DNA from: Sinorhizobium medicae
Lineage (GTDB): Bacteria; Pseudomonadota; Alphaproteobacteria; Rhizobiales; Rhizobiaceae
Reading direction: 5' to 3'
DNA length: 64,000 nucleotides
NCBI RefSeq assembly: GCF_007827695.1
Contig: NZ_VITA01000015.1
Location: 90,517-154,516 of the forward strand
Shown here: positions 1 through 7,860 of the stretch, piece by piece
Layout of the letters: each line of letters begins with the position of its first letter
How positions within the stretch are numbered: position 1 is the first letter of the stretch
Program-made: the position numbers and the translations under genes
Notes under the pieces: generated by a model
Told to the model about the DNA's origin: nothing
What the model saw: the letters and a program-made list of their open reading frames with translations, nothing else
Databases searched by the model: none

Positions 1-14
1 CTCCCGCGGGCATC

Positions 15-968
15 ATGACCAGTAACCGCCTTGAACGCTTTGCCCATAATCTCGATTGGAACCTGTTGCGCACCTTCGTCGTGGTCGTCGAGGAAGGCAG
101 CATCACGGCCGCCGCAAACCGGCTTCTCCTGCAGCAACCGGCGGTCAGCATGGCGCTCAAGCGGCTGGAGCAGACGATCGGGCAGAAACTGATCGACCGC
201 CGCCCCGGTCGCTTCGACCTGACCGAAGCCGGTGAAAAACTGCACCTTCAGTGCCGCGATATCTTCGCAGCCGTCATTCGGCTGCCGCATGTTCTCGAAA
301 CGGCCGGCGAAGAGATCACCGGCCATCTCAATATCCATGCCGTGAGCCACGCGCACAATCCCGCCTGGGACAGAAAGCTCAGCAGCTTCTTTCGTATGCA
401 TCCGAAGGTGACGATATCCATAACGGTGGCAACGACCGTCGACGTCCTGAGCGCTGTCGAGCGCAATATCGCGACCCTGGGCCTTTGCGACGGGATCATA
501 CCCGACGGCTTGAGCAAGAGCTTTCACATACGCGAGCGCTACGCGCTCTACTGCGGGCGCGGCCACCGGCTTTTCGCCGCCGAGGACGTCGATTTCCATG
601 ACCTGCGCGGCGATCCATATGTCGCCTTCATCGCCGATGTGCTCGGCGGACAGCACATGAATTCCGTGACCGCAGTCCGTGCCGTCGGCTCCTTCGGACA
701 ACAGGTTCGGGGTATCTCCTGCAATGTCGAGGAAGTCTTGCGGCTGATCGCCGCCAATGTCGGCATCGGCATGCTCCCCGACCATATCGCCCGCCCGTCG
801 GTGGCAACGGGAGAGTTGTGGCAGTTGCCGCCCTACCGCGACCTTCCGACGACCGACGTTTTCCGCATCTCCAATCCGAATTCCATCCTCAACCCGGCCG
901 AAGCCGCTTTCCTCGCCCATGTCGCCGACACCGAAGCGCTGGATCACTGCGGCCATCAGCAGGATTGA
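15..968 (+). CDS. LysR family transcriptional regulator
   Basis: This is a 317-residue LysR-type regulator. The N-terminal winged helix-turn-helix lies at about residues 14-73 and shows the family pattern LLRTFVVVVEEGSITAAA followed by QPAVSMALKRLEQ. The rest fits a periplasmic-binding-protein-like effector domain. The gene reads towards the flavoprotein gene that starts 78 bases downstream, so local control of that gene is a reasonable guess. LysR regulators more often sit divergently from their targets, and the region upstream lies outside the window, so the true target may be there. The ligand cannot be told from sequence. Confidence 0.9.
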   Translation: MTSNRLERFAHNLDWNLLRTFVVVVEEGSITAAANRLLLQQPAVSMALKRLEQTIGQKLIDRRPGRFDLTEAGEKLHLQCRDIFAAVIRLPHVLETAGEEITGHLNIHAVSHAHNPAWDRKLSSFFRMHPKVTISITVATTVDVLSAVERNIATLGLCDGIIPDGLSKSFHIRERYALYCGRGHRLFAAEDVDFHDLRGDPYVAFIADVLGGQHMNSVTAVRAVGSFGQQVRGISCNVEEVLRLIAANVGIGMLPDHIARPSVATGELWQLPPYRDLPTTDVFRISNPNSILNPAEAAFLAHVADTEALDHCGHQQD

Positions 969-1046
969 TAACGGTATTAATCACTATAAATTTGAGCGCA
1001 GTCACCACTGTTCCTATGGTCCACGGCGCAACCGGGAGCAGGGTAT

Positions 1047-2171
1047 ATGCGAAACTATGACATCGTGATCATCGGGGGCGGGATCGCCGGCCTGTCCCTT
1101 GCCTATTTCCTCAGCCCGCATCGTTCCGTCGCCGTCCTGGAGCGGGAGGAGGCGATTGGCTATCACAGTACGGGGCGTTCGGCCGCGGAATTCGTGCTCA
1201 GGTACAATGCGGCGGAAATCTGCCAACTCGCCACGATATCGAAAGGTTTCTTCGATCGGCCGCCGGAAGGCTTCAGCGATGTGCCGCTGTTGAGGCAGCG
1301 TGGAGGCGTAATGATCGCCAGTGCCGAGAAACTCCAACGATTTGAGAAACTGCTCGCTGAAGAACGTGCGTTCACGCCTGAAATCGAGCGGCTCACGAAA
1401 GACGAAGCGATTGCCCGCGTTCCGATCCTCAAAGCGGAGTATGTCGCAGCCACATTCTACGACCCGAACTTCTGGGACATCGAAGTCGAGAACCTGCTCC
1501 AGGGCTACGTCAAAGGTGCCCGCCGCAACGGTTGCGAGATCCTCGAACGCCAGGAGATCCTTGGCGCACAGCATGATGGACCGGCCTGGCTGCTGCGCAC
1601 GGCTGGCGGGGAGATCGGGGCAAAGATCGTCGTCAACGCTGCCGGAGCCTGGGCCGACCCCATCGCCACGCTCTTCGGCGTAAAACCTGCCGGCATTGTT
1701 CCGCATCGGCGTACAGCCATCACCGTCGATCTTCCCGCCGGCGTAGATGCCGCAAATCTCCCGGAAATCAACGAGATAGACGAGGATTTTTACATGAAGC
1801 CGGAGGGCGGGCGTCTGCTTGCCTCGCCTGCCGACGCAACGCCATGCGAAGCTTCGGACGTACAGCCGGAGGAAATCGACGTCGCCTGGGCGGCACACTA
1901 CGTCGAGGAGGCGACCACGATCAATGTGCAAAGGATTGCCAAGAGCTGGGCTGGCCTGCGTAGCTTTTCGCCAGATCGCTTGCCCGTGATCGGCTTTGGC
2001 GCAGAGCGACCGGATTTCTTCTGGCTGGCCGGCCAGGGTGGCTATGGGATTCTCACTTCGCCAGCGCTGGGTGCGCTCGCAGCGAGCCTTCTGACGGATA
2101 CGGCACCACCGGAAGGCTTCCGGGCTGACGGCCTCGACTCCAGCGTTTTCGACCCGCGCCGCTTCCGATAG
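1047..2171 (+). CDS. FAD-dependent D-amino-acid dehydrogenase, D-arginine dehydrogenase (DauA)-like
   Basis: This 374-residue flavoprotein is of the DAO/glycine oxidase superfamily. The FAD-binding motif IIGGGIAGLSLAYFL is at the N-terminus, followed by GYHSTGRSAAE, which I recall from Pseudomonas D-arginine dehydrogenase. The C-terminal GQGGYGILTSPALG closes the FAD site. In that family the enzyme oxidises basic D-amino acids to 2-oxo acids and ammonia and passes electrons to an acceptor other than oxygen. The ATG at 1047 is preceded by a purine-rich GGGAGCAGGG. The gene sits between a LysR gene and the phosphate transporter. The substrate is inferred from family resemblance; another D-amino acid is possible. 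Confidence 0.8.
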   Translation: MRNYDIVIIGGGIAGLSLAYFLSPHRSVAVLEREEAIGYHSTGRSAAEFVLRYNAAEICQLATISKGFFDRPPEGFSDVPLLRQRGGVMIASAEKLQRFEKLLAEERAFTPEIERLTKDEAIARVPILKAEYVAATFYDPNFWDIEVENLLQGYVKGARRNGCEILERQEILGAQHDGPAWLLRTAGGEIGAKIVVNAAGAWADPIATLFGVKPAGIVPHRRTAITVDLPAGVDAANLPEINEIDEDFYMKPEGGRLLASPADATPCEASDVQPEEIDVAWAAHYVEEATTINVQRIAKSWAGLRSFSPDRLPVIGFGAERPDFFWLAGQGGYGILTSPALGALAASLLTDTAPPEGFRADGLDSSVFDPRRFR

Positions 2172-2240
2172 TAGCGCCCCCGCATCCCCTTTCCCGCCAT
2201 GGTAGGCGCCGGAACCGGCCGGGGGCTGCGGCCCTGTGCA

Positions 2241-2273
2241 CTGTAACAGAACCGACACGAAACTGACACTGCG
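2241..2273 (+). promoter_or_regulatory. Candidate PhoB-binding region (three 11-bp repeats) before phnC
   Basis: Three consecutive 11-mers lie head to tail: CTGTAACAGAA (2241-2251), CCGACACGAAA (2252-2262) and CTGACACTGCG (2263-2273). They resemble the Pho box CTGTCAT-N4-CTGTCAT, which repeats every 11 bp. They end 68 bases before the phnC start. Rhizobial phoCDET transport operons are known PhoB targets, so phosphate-starvation induction fits. No convincing -10 was picked out. Confidence 0.65.
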
Positions 2274-2341
2274 CCTTCATGAAGCGCGGTTATGGCAGGG
2301 TCATACCGATCAACGGTCCCCCGGAAGAGGAACTGCTGCCA

Positions 2342-3181
2342 ATGTTTCAGTTGAAGAACGTAACCCGCCAGTTCGGCAAGAAAACCGCCGTCAGCTCGGT
2401 TACCTTCGACATCCCGCAGGGCCAGATGGTTGGCATTATCGGCCGCTCCGGTGCCGGCAAGTCGACACTTCTGCGCATGATAAACCGTCTCGTGGACCCT
2501 TCCTCCGGTTCGATCGCCTTCGGCGAAGCAGAGGTTTCGTCACTAAGGGGGGCGGCCCTGCGCAAATGGCAGCGCGATTGCGCCATGATCTTCCAGCAGT
2601 TCAATCTGGTGCCGCGCCTCGATGTGCTGACCAATGTACTCCTTGGGCGGCTCAACCACCGATCCACTGTGTTGAGCGTTTTAAACATGTTCAGCCGCGA
2701 TGAGCGCCTCATGGCGATCGGCGCACTGGAGCGGCTCGGCATCGAGCAGACCGCACTTCAGCCAGCCGGCACGCTATCGGGCGGCCAGCAGCAGCGCGTC
2801 GCAATCGCCCGGGCGCTGATGCAGCAACCGAAAGTGCTGCTTGCCGATGAGCCTATCGCGTCGCTAGACCCGCTCAACGCGAAGATCGTGATGGACGCGC
2901 TGCGCGACATCAACGAGCGCGACGGCATCACCGTGATCACCAATCTGCACACGCTGGATACCGCGCGGAACTATTGCGAGCGGATCATCGGCATGGCGCA
3001 TGGCCGGGTCGTTTTCGATGGACAGCCGAAGGACCTCACTTCCGCAGCCGTGGCGCAGATTTATGGCGGCGATACCGCGATCGAGGAGTCGATGACCTCG
3101 ACCAGCATCAACATCCCCACGGAAGCCCCGCGGGAGACCGCATCGGCCGGCTCGAAGCCGCTGGCACTGGCCGGCCTCTGA
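2342..3181 (+). CDS. phnC: Phosphate/phosphonate ABC transporter ATP-binding protein PhnC (PhoC)
   Basis: This 279-residue ATPase powers phosphonate and phosphate import with PhnD and the two PhnE permeases. Visible motifs are Walker [12 protein letters not shown], the ABC signature [15 protein letters not shown] and Walker [13 protein letters not shown]. The ATG at 2342 ([11 protein letters not shown]) matches the usual PhnC beginning. An in-frame ATG 63 bases upstream at 2279 would add 21 residues with no family similarity and would begin right after the Pho-box repeats, so I rejected it. A GGAAGAGGAACTG stretch serves as ribosome-binding region. The C-terminal tail of about 30 residues is low in complexity. 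In rhizobia this set is called phoCDET. Confidence 0.93.
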   Translation: MFQLKNVTRQFGKKTAVSSVTFDIPQGQMVGIIGRSGAGKSTLLRMINRLVDPSSGSIAFGEAEVSSLRGAALRKWQRDCAMIFQQFNLVPRLDVLTNVLLGRLNHRSTVLSVLNMFSRDERLMAIGALERLGIEQTALQPAGTLSGGQQQRVAIARALMQQPKVLLADEPIASLDPLNAKIVMDALRDINERDGITVITNLHTLDTARNYCERIIGMAHGRVVFDGQPKDLTSAAVAQIYGGDTAIEESMTSTSINIPTEAPRETASAGSKPLALAGL

Positions 3182-3268
3182 GGCAGCCGCGATCGAAACG
3201 CCCGCGAAAAGGGCGCCTTCTGAAACCGAAAACATCCGGCGCGTCCGGACAACGGGAGAACGAACCTC

Positions 3269-4174
3269 ATGTTTAAGAAAGCCCTTCTGAGCGCTGTCGC
3301 GCTCTTCGCCCTCACCGGCCATGCCCAGGCCGAAGAGCTAAAGGAATTTCGCGTCGGCATCATCGGTGGCGAAAACGAAGCTGACCGCCTTCGTAACTAC
3401 CAGTGCCTGGTCGACAAGCTCCCGGCAGCGATCGGCGTCGAGAAGGTCTCTCTCTTCCCGGCCGCCGACTATGACGGTGTGATCCAGGGCCTCCTCGGCG
3501 GCACGCTCGATTACGCGGAACTCGGCGCCTCCGGTTATGCCAAGATCTATCTGGCCAAAGCCGATGCGGTCGAGCCGATCCTGACAACCGTCCAGACCGA
3601 CGGCTCCACGGGCTATCATTCGATCATGGTCGCCCGGAAGGACTCCGGCATCACCAAGCTCGAAGACCTCAAGGGCAAGAAGCTCGGATTCGCCGATCCG
3701 GACTCGACCTCGGGCTACCTCGTTCCGCTCGTCACCCTGCCGGAAGCCATCGGCGCTCCGGTGAAGGAATATTTCGGTGAAACCGGCTTCGGCGGCGGTC
3801 ACGAAAACCTCGTTCTTGAGGTCGTGAAGGGCACCTTCGATGCCGGCACGACCTTCGGCTCGGGCGTCGGCGAGTTCAAGGACGGCTACACCTCGGGCAA
3901 CCTGCGCAAGATGGTCGACAAGGGTATCGTCGACATGAACGACCTCGTCGAACTCTGGAAGTCGCCGTTGATCCCGAACGGCCCGATCGTCGTGCGTACG
4001 GCATTGAACGGCGACATGAAGGCCAAGTTCAAGCAGTTCATGATGGATCTGCCGAAGACCGACGCCGCTTGCTTCTCCGCCATCCAGGGCGGTGATTTTA
4101 CCGGCTTCGTCGAAGTCAACAGCGAATTCTACAAGCCGATCATCGACGCCCGCAAGGCGACGATCGGCGGCTGA
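3269..4174 (+). CDS. phnD: Phosphate/phosphonate ABC transporter substrate-binding protein PhnD (PhoD)
   Basis: This 301-residue periplasmic binding protein opens with a Sec signal peptide (MFKKALLSAVALFALTGHAQA, likely cut before EELKEF). It then follows the PhnD fold, with FRVGIIGGENEADRLRNY and the ligand-binding loop LGFADPDSTSGYLVP, in which serine and threonine hold the phosphonate or phosphate oxyanion. It lies 87 bases after phnC. An 11-bp stem hairpin follows it before the permeases, which would let the binding protein be made in excess. The ligand may be phosphate as well as phosphonates, as reported for rhizobial PhoCDET. Confidence 0.93.
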   Translation: MFKKALLSAVALFALTGHAQAEELKEFRVGIIGGENEADRLRNYQCLVDKLPAAIGVEKVSLFPAADYDGVIQGLLGGTLDYAELGASGYAKIYLAKADAVEPILTTVQTDGSTGYHSIMVARKDSGITKLEDLKGKKLGFADPDSTSGYLVPLVTLPEAIGAPVKEYFGETGFGGGHENLVLEVVKGTFDAGTTFGSGVGEFKDGYTSGNLRKMVDKGIVDMNDLVELWKSPLIPNGPIVVRTALNGDMKAKFKQFMMDLPKTDAACFSAIQGGDFTGFVEVNSEFYKPIIDARKATIGG

Positions 4175-4194
4175 GCGCCAAAGCCATGATCCTG

Positions 4195-4224
4195 CGCCGA
4201 CCGCCTTGTGGCGGTCGGCGTTCT
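4195..4224 (+). terminator. Hairpin after phnD, possible partial terminator
   Basis: A perfect 11-bp stem, CGCCGACCGCC (4195-4205) with GGCGGTCGGCG (4210-4220), encloses a TTGT loop and is followed by TTCT. It lies inside the operon between phnD and the first permease, so it more likely attenuates or protects the 3' end than stops all transcription. Confidence 0.6.
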
Positions 4225-4255
4225 ACTATCGGGCGCTTGCAATGCCCGCCTGCTC

Positions 4256-4301
4256 AGCGGCATGCGGGCGGAAAATCGCACTCATTTTTTCCTCATCCGC
4301 T
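4256..4301. repeat. Small palindromic rhizobial-type intergenic repeat, copy 1
   Basis: The stretch AGCGGCATGCGGGCGGAAAA...CTCATCCGCT has complementary ends (AGCGG-ATG and CAT-CCGCT). It closely matches the element at 63805-63850. I recall elements of this form as common intergenic repeats in Rhizobiaceae. It lies 28 bases before the phnE start, within the transcribed operon. Confidence 0.6.
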
Positions 4302-4329
4302 CTAGAGGCCGGCTCCTGCCGGAAACCCA

Positions 4330-5292
4330 ATGGTCACTTCCGTGCAAACACGGCATCTCAGCGCGAATGGCGCCCTTATCGAGCGACACTGGCAGGAGCT
4401 CAACAATCGGCGCCGACTCTATACCTGGCTCGGTCTCGCCATCCTCGCACTGACGCTCTTCGGTTCGCTCTGGTTCGCCAACCATTCGAACGCCGGCAAG
4501 TTCTTCGACCGGCTGCCGCACTTCTTCGATTTCGTGGGCCATCTCATGCCGCGCGATCCGATCGAGATCGGCCGGGCTCTCTTCGATCTGCCTTCGCCCT
4601 ATGACGACGGCAGCTTCAAATACAATTATCCGGAGGGTCGCCTCTATCTGACGGAGAGCCTCTACATCCCGGAATATGTTCACAAGATGCTGGAGACGGT
4701 GAACATCGCCATCTTTTCTACGGTGATCGGCGTGTTCTTCGGCTTCATCCTGTGCTTCCTCGCCGCAAGAAATCTGATGCCCAATCCCTGGGTCAGAGGC
4801 ATCGTACGCCGGCTGATGGAGATCCTGCGCGCCTTTCCGGAAGTCGTCATCGCCGGCTTTTTTCTGGCCATTCTCTCGCTCGGGCCTATTCCCGCCATCG
4901 CTGCGGTATCCATCCACACGATCGGCGCGCTCGGTAAGCTGTTCTTCGAAGTGGTCGAGAATGCCGACATGAAGCCGGAGGAAGGTTTGCGCGCCGTCGG
5001 TGCCAATTGGATCGAACGGGTCTGGTTCGGCATGGTCCCCCAGGTCCTTCCCAACTTCACCAGTTACTTCCTGCTCCGGCTTGAAATCAATGTGCGCGCC
5101 TCGACCATCATCGGCGCTGTCGGGGGCGGCGGCATCGGCGAACTCCTGCGCCTTTCGATCGGTCAGGGCCATGAAGCAAAGACGCTCGCGATCGTCCTCC
5201 TGCTCTTCGCCACGATCCTCGCCGTCGATCAGTTCTCCGCCTGGCTTCGCCGCCGTCTCGTTGGCGACCAGGCCTTCCAGCTTGCGCAATAG
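4330..5292 (+). CDS. phnE: Phosphate/phosphonate ABC transporter permease PhnE (PhoE)
   Basis: This 320-residue inner-membrane permease is the first of two in the operon. A first membrane segment lies near residues 34-54. A periplasmic stretch follows, then a membrane domain with the typical PhnE text FILCFLAARNLMPNP. The EAA loop that contacts the ATPase reads FEVVENADMKPEEGLRAVGA, and the end carries IIGAVGGGGIGELL. The length fits the family, which is usually 260-320. It starts 155 bases after phnD and is followed after only 9 bases by the second permease, so the two are co-transcribed. Confidence 0.92.
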   Translation: MVTSVQTRHLSANGALIERHWQELNNRRRLYTWLGLAILALTLFGSLWFANHSNAGKFFDRLPHFFDFVGHLMPRDPIEIGRALFDLPSPYDDGSFKYNYPEGRLYLTESLYIPEYVHKMLETVNIAIFSTVIGVFFGFILCFLAARNLMPNPWVRGIVRRLMEILRAFPEVVIAGFFLAILSLGPIPAIAAVSIHTIGALGKLFFEVVENADMKPEEGLRAVGANWIERVWFGMVPQVLPNFTSYFLLRLEINVRASTIIGAVGGGGIGELLRLSIGQGHEAKTLAIVLLLFATILAVDQFSAWLRRRLVGDQAFQLAQ

Positions 5293-5301
5293 GACGACAT
5301 C

Positions 5302-6813
5302 ATGATCGCCTCGACCAACCTCGACGCATCCGAAATGGACGCAATTGCGGCACGCCACCCGCATCTCCTGAAGTCGTCGGCGGCAAAGTGGCGCCGGACC
5401 GCACTGATTTCTGCAGGCGTCGTCATCTACATGATCTTCAGCTGGTGGTTCTTCTCCATCGGGCATGTGCTTGCCAACGCCAATTGGGGGATCGCCGGCA
5501 CCTACCTCGCCGACTGGGTATCCTATGAGGTCCGGCCGGAGATCGCCATCGAGCCCGACGGAGCGATGCACGTGTCTTTCGGGCGCAATTCGCCGCTTGG
5601 GGACAATCCGGATCCCGAATGGGTCTCGCTCGAAAAGGAGATGGTAACGCGCACTGTCGCGGCTCCGGCCGCCGCGGCTCAAAAGCCGAAGAGCGCCTCC
5701 TCCTTCAGCTTCATGGCACCGAACGCGGCGCGCGGCAGTGCGGAAGCAACGCCACAGGAAACGGTCGCCGCGACACGGACCGAAGAAGTCGTCACGCATG
5801 CGGTGGTAACCATCGGCCGCTCGACGCGCATCGAAGCCGCCGAAAAACGCGTCACCATCACGCATGGCGGCGATACCCTCACGCTGAAGGTCGACGGCTC
5901 GGACAATGTGACGCCTGAAGGCGTCCTGCCCTCCTGGGCCATTCAGAAGCGGCCGGGAGAAAAAGTGACGTTGTCATTCGGCGCCACAGGCTGGGCCGAG
6001 GTAGAGGGCGACGAGATTTCCATCCGCAATCGCTTCTTCGGCTGGGTGAATTTTTTCTTCGACACCAATTCGCCCTTCTTCGGCAAGTCCTACGGCGAGG
6101 TGCTCTCGTTGATTTCTTCCGGCGAGCGGATCGATCCGGCGCGATCCAACCTGTCTCTGGCCTGGGACAATATCCTCTACAATGCCGAATGGCAGCACCT
6201 GGACGTCTGGACCAAGCTCCTGCAGACGGTCGTCATGGCTTTCGTCGGAACGCTTTTCGCATCCTTCATCGCTTTTCCGCTTTGCTTTCTTGCAGCGCGC
6301 AACATCACGCCGAGCCGGATCACCAACCAGGTCGTCAAGCGCTTCTTCGACTTCCTGCGTTCCGTTGACATGTTCATCTGGGCGTTGTTTTTCACGCGCG
6401 CCTTCGGACCCGGGCCGCTCGCCGGTATGTCGGCGATCTTCTTCACCGACACCGGTACGCTTGGCAAACTCTATTCCGAGGCGCTCGAGAACATCGACGA
6501 CAAGCAGCGCGAGGGCGTCAAATCGGTCGGCGCCGCGCCGGTGGCCGTGCAGCGCTTCGGCGTTCTCCCGCAGGTCCTGCCGGTCTTCGCCAGCCAAGCC
6601 CTTTATTTTTGGGAGTCCAACACACGCTCGGCAACCATTATCGGCGCCGTAGGCGCCGGCGGTATCGGGCTCAAGCTCTGGGAGGCGATGCGTACCAATT
6701 CGGATTGGGAAAATGTCGCCTATATGGTGCTGCTGATCTTGATCGTGGTCTTCGTTTTCGACAGCATTTCCAATATCTGCCGGTCGCGGTTGATGGGCCG
6801 CAAGGCACATTGA
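5302..6813 (+). CDS. phnE: Phosphate/phosphonate ABC transporter permease PhnE (PhoT), long form
   Basis: This is the second permease of the system, 503 residues, well over the usual size. A membrane segment lies near residues 34-54. A long, presumably periplasmic insert of about 240 residues follows; it includes an Ala/Pro/Ser-rich linker near residues 118-158. The transport domain occupies roughly residues 300-490, with PLCFLAARNITPSRI, the EAA loop EALENIDDKQREGVKSVGA and IIGAVGAGGIGLKLWE. The permease core is intact, so I call it functional. The role of the insert is unknown; it could contact PhnD or the envelope. Confidence 0.88.
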   Translation: MIASTNLDASEMDAIAARHPHLLKSSAAKWRRTALISAGVVIYMIFSWWFFSIGHVLANANWGIAGTYLADWVSYEVRPEIAIEPDGAMHVSFGRNSPLGDNPDPEWVSLEKEMVTRTVAAPAAAAQKPKSASSFSFMAPNAARGSAEATPQETVAATRTEEVVTHAVVTIGRSTRIEAAEKRVTITHGGDTLTLKVDGSDNVTPEGVLPSWAIQKRPGEKVTLSFGATGWAEVEGDEISIRNRFFGWVNFFFDTNSPFFGKSYGEVLSLISSGERIDPARSNLSLAWDNILYNAEWQHLDVWTKLLQTVVMAFVGTLFASFIAFPLCFLAARNITPSRITNQVVKRFFDFLRSVDMFIWALFFTRAFGPGPLAGMSAIFFTDTGTLGKLYSEALENIDDKQREGVKSVGAAPVAVQRFGVLPQVLPVFASQALYFWESNTRSATIIGAVGAGGIGLKLWEAMRTNSDWENVAYMVLLILIVVFVFDSISNICRSRLMGRKAH

Positions 6814-6915
6814 AGGGGGGTAGACTGGATTGGGGCCCGATCCGGATAATGACAATTTGATTCGGATAGCCTACTGAATGTTCCCTTCAATCGGATCCGA
6901 CTGAAGGACAAAAAC

Positions 6916-6977
6916 ATGCAGCAGATCAAAGTGCTACGGCGACCGTTGTGCGTCTGATAAGACGCACGGCGCTGTAG
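6916..6977 (+). repeat. Hairpin element with 13-codon mini-ORF, copy 1
   Basis: After AAGGACAAAAAC an ATG opens a 13-codon frame (MQQIKVLRRPLCV, stop TGA 6955-6957). The end of the frame lies in a strong hairpin: GTGCGTCT (6948-6955), loop GATA, AGACGCAC (6960-6967). An outer stem pairs CTACGGCG (6935-6942) with CGCTGTAG (6970-6977). A decayed copy is at 39636-39672. I recall similar text in other rhizobial genomes but could not check. It could be a mobile-type repeat, a small RNA with terminator, or a leader peptide gene. Confidence 0.5.
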
Positions 6978-7045
6978 CGCGGGATGCAACGAACAGCTGC
7001 ATAGGGTTCATCCCGTTCGGAACCGAATTGCGCTCTGCGACGATG

Positions 7046-7063
7046 CCATCATGATGTTGTCAT
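7046..7063 (+). promoter_or_regulatory. Candidate Pho box before the DUF1045-phnM-phnN operon
   Basis: CCATCAT (7046-7052), four bases, then TTGTCAT (7057-7063) fit CTGTCAT-N4-CTGTCAT at 11 of 14 fixed positions. The site lies 88 bases before the GTG start of the operon. PhoB control of C-P lyase genes is established in several bacteria; binding here is inferred. Confidence 0.45.
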
Positions 7064-7151
7064 GCAAATCGGCTAGCTGCGCATTTCATCCCGCGAACCC
7101 TCGACTCGGGGTAACCTGCGCCGAGGCGACTGATAGAGAGAGTTTGAACCC

Positions 7152-7859
7152 GTGCGCTATGCAATCTACTTCGCACCGCCGTCCGATGACCGGCTGTCGC
7201 AGACCGCTTCCCGTTGGCTGGGACGCGACGCGTTCACAGGCGGCGCTCTGGACTGCCCGGAAAATCCGGCGCTGGGGCGCGAAGACCAAATGGTGCTGAC
7301 GGCCGAACCGCGCCGCTACGGCTTTCATGGGACATTAAAGGCACCGTTCGAGCTTACGCCCCAGCGCAGCGAAGCCGACTTGATCGCGGCTTTCGATGAG
7401 TTCGCGGCAGAGATCGAGCCGTTCGAAGTTCCGTCGATCGCCCTGCATCAGATCGGCCCGTTTTTCGCGCTCGTCTCGGCCAAGGCTTGCCCGGAACTGC
7501 AGCATTTGGCGGAGCAGGCGGTTCGCCGTTTCGAGCCATTCCGGGCGGCGCTCTCGGAAGCTGATCTCGCCCGCCGCAATCCGGAGAGGCTCACGCAGCG
7601 TCAGCGCGAGTACCTGGCGGCTTGGGGCTATCCATACGTCTTTGATGAATTCCAGTTCCATCTGACGCTGACGGGACCGGTTCCGGAAGAAATGCACCGC
7701 CCCATGAGGAAGGCGCTCGAGACGGTGTTCGCCGAATTTATCGGCAAGCCGCTTGCCGTTTCGACGATTGCGCTTTTCGCCGAAGAGCGCCGTGGCGCCC
7801 CCTTCACCGTCCATTCCCTGCTGCCGCTCGGCGGCGCATCCGAACGAAAGATAGCATGA
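7152..7859 (+). CDS. DUF1045 phosphonate-metabolism protein (2H phosphodiesterase-like)
   Basis: This 235-residue protein belongs to the DUF1045 family that accompanies phn operons. It shows two H-x-T/S-like motifs, FHGTLKAPF near residue 60 and FHLTLTGPV near residue 170, the signature of 2H phosphoesterases that act on cyclic phosphates or 2'-5' bonds. A role on a cyclic ribose phosphate intermediate of C-P lyase is tempting but unproven. The start is GTG at 7152, preceded by GATAGAGAGAG. phnM begins one base after its stop, so the two are co-translated. Confidence 0.82.
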   Translation: MRYAIYFAPPSDDRLSQTASRWLGRDAFTGGALDCPENPALGREDQMVLTAEPRRYGFHGTLKAPFELTPQRSEADLIAAFDEFAAEIEPFEVPSIALHQIGPFFALVSAKACPELQHLAEQAVRRFEPFRAALSEADLARRNPERLTQRQREYLAAWGYPYVFDEFQFHLTLTGPVPEEMHRPMRKALETVFAEFIGKPLAVSTIALFAEERRGAPFTVHSLLPLGGASERKIA

Positions 7860-7860
7860 C

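Larger units (their letters stand above)
6814..7151. other. Intergenic region between the transporter and phnM operons
   Basis: This 338-base gap holds a small hairpin element with a mini reading frame (6916-6977), an inverted repeat TTCGG-AA-CCGAA (7016-7027) and a candidate Pho box (7046-7063). No larger reading frame with family resemblance was found. It separates two operons that read the same way. Confidence 0.6.

Noticed and set aside
2279..2341. Upstream in-frame ATG that would lengthen PhnC by 21 residues
   Set aside because: The added residues do not resemble PhnC starts, they begin just after the Pho-box repeats, and the ATG at 2342 gives the normal N-terminus.
4282..5865. Long open frame on the minus strand across phnE
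   Set aside because: It lies opposite two clear permease genes and its composition (Arg, Asp and Glu rich) is that of an antisense shadow in GC-rich DNA.
7016..7027. Inverted repeat TTCGG-AA-CCGAA in the gap before the DUF1045 gene
   Set aside because: Short and without a matching regulator nearby; kept only as a note in the intergenic entry.
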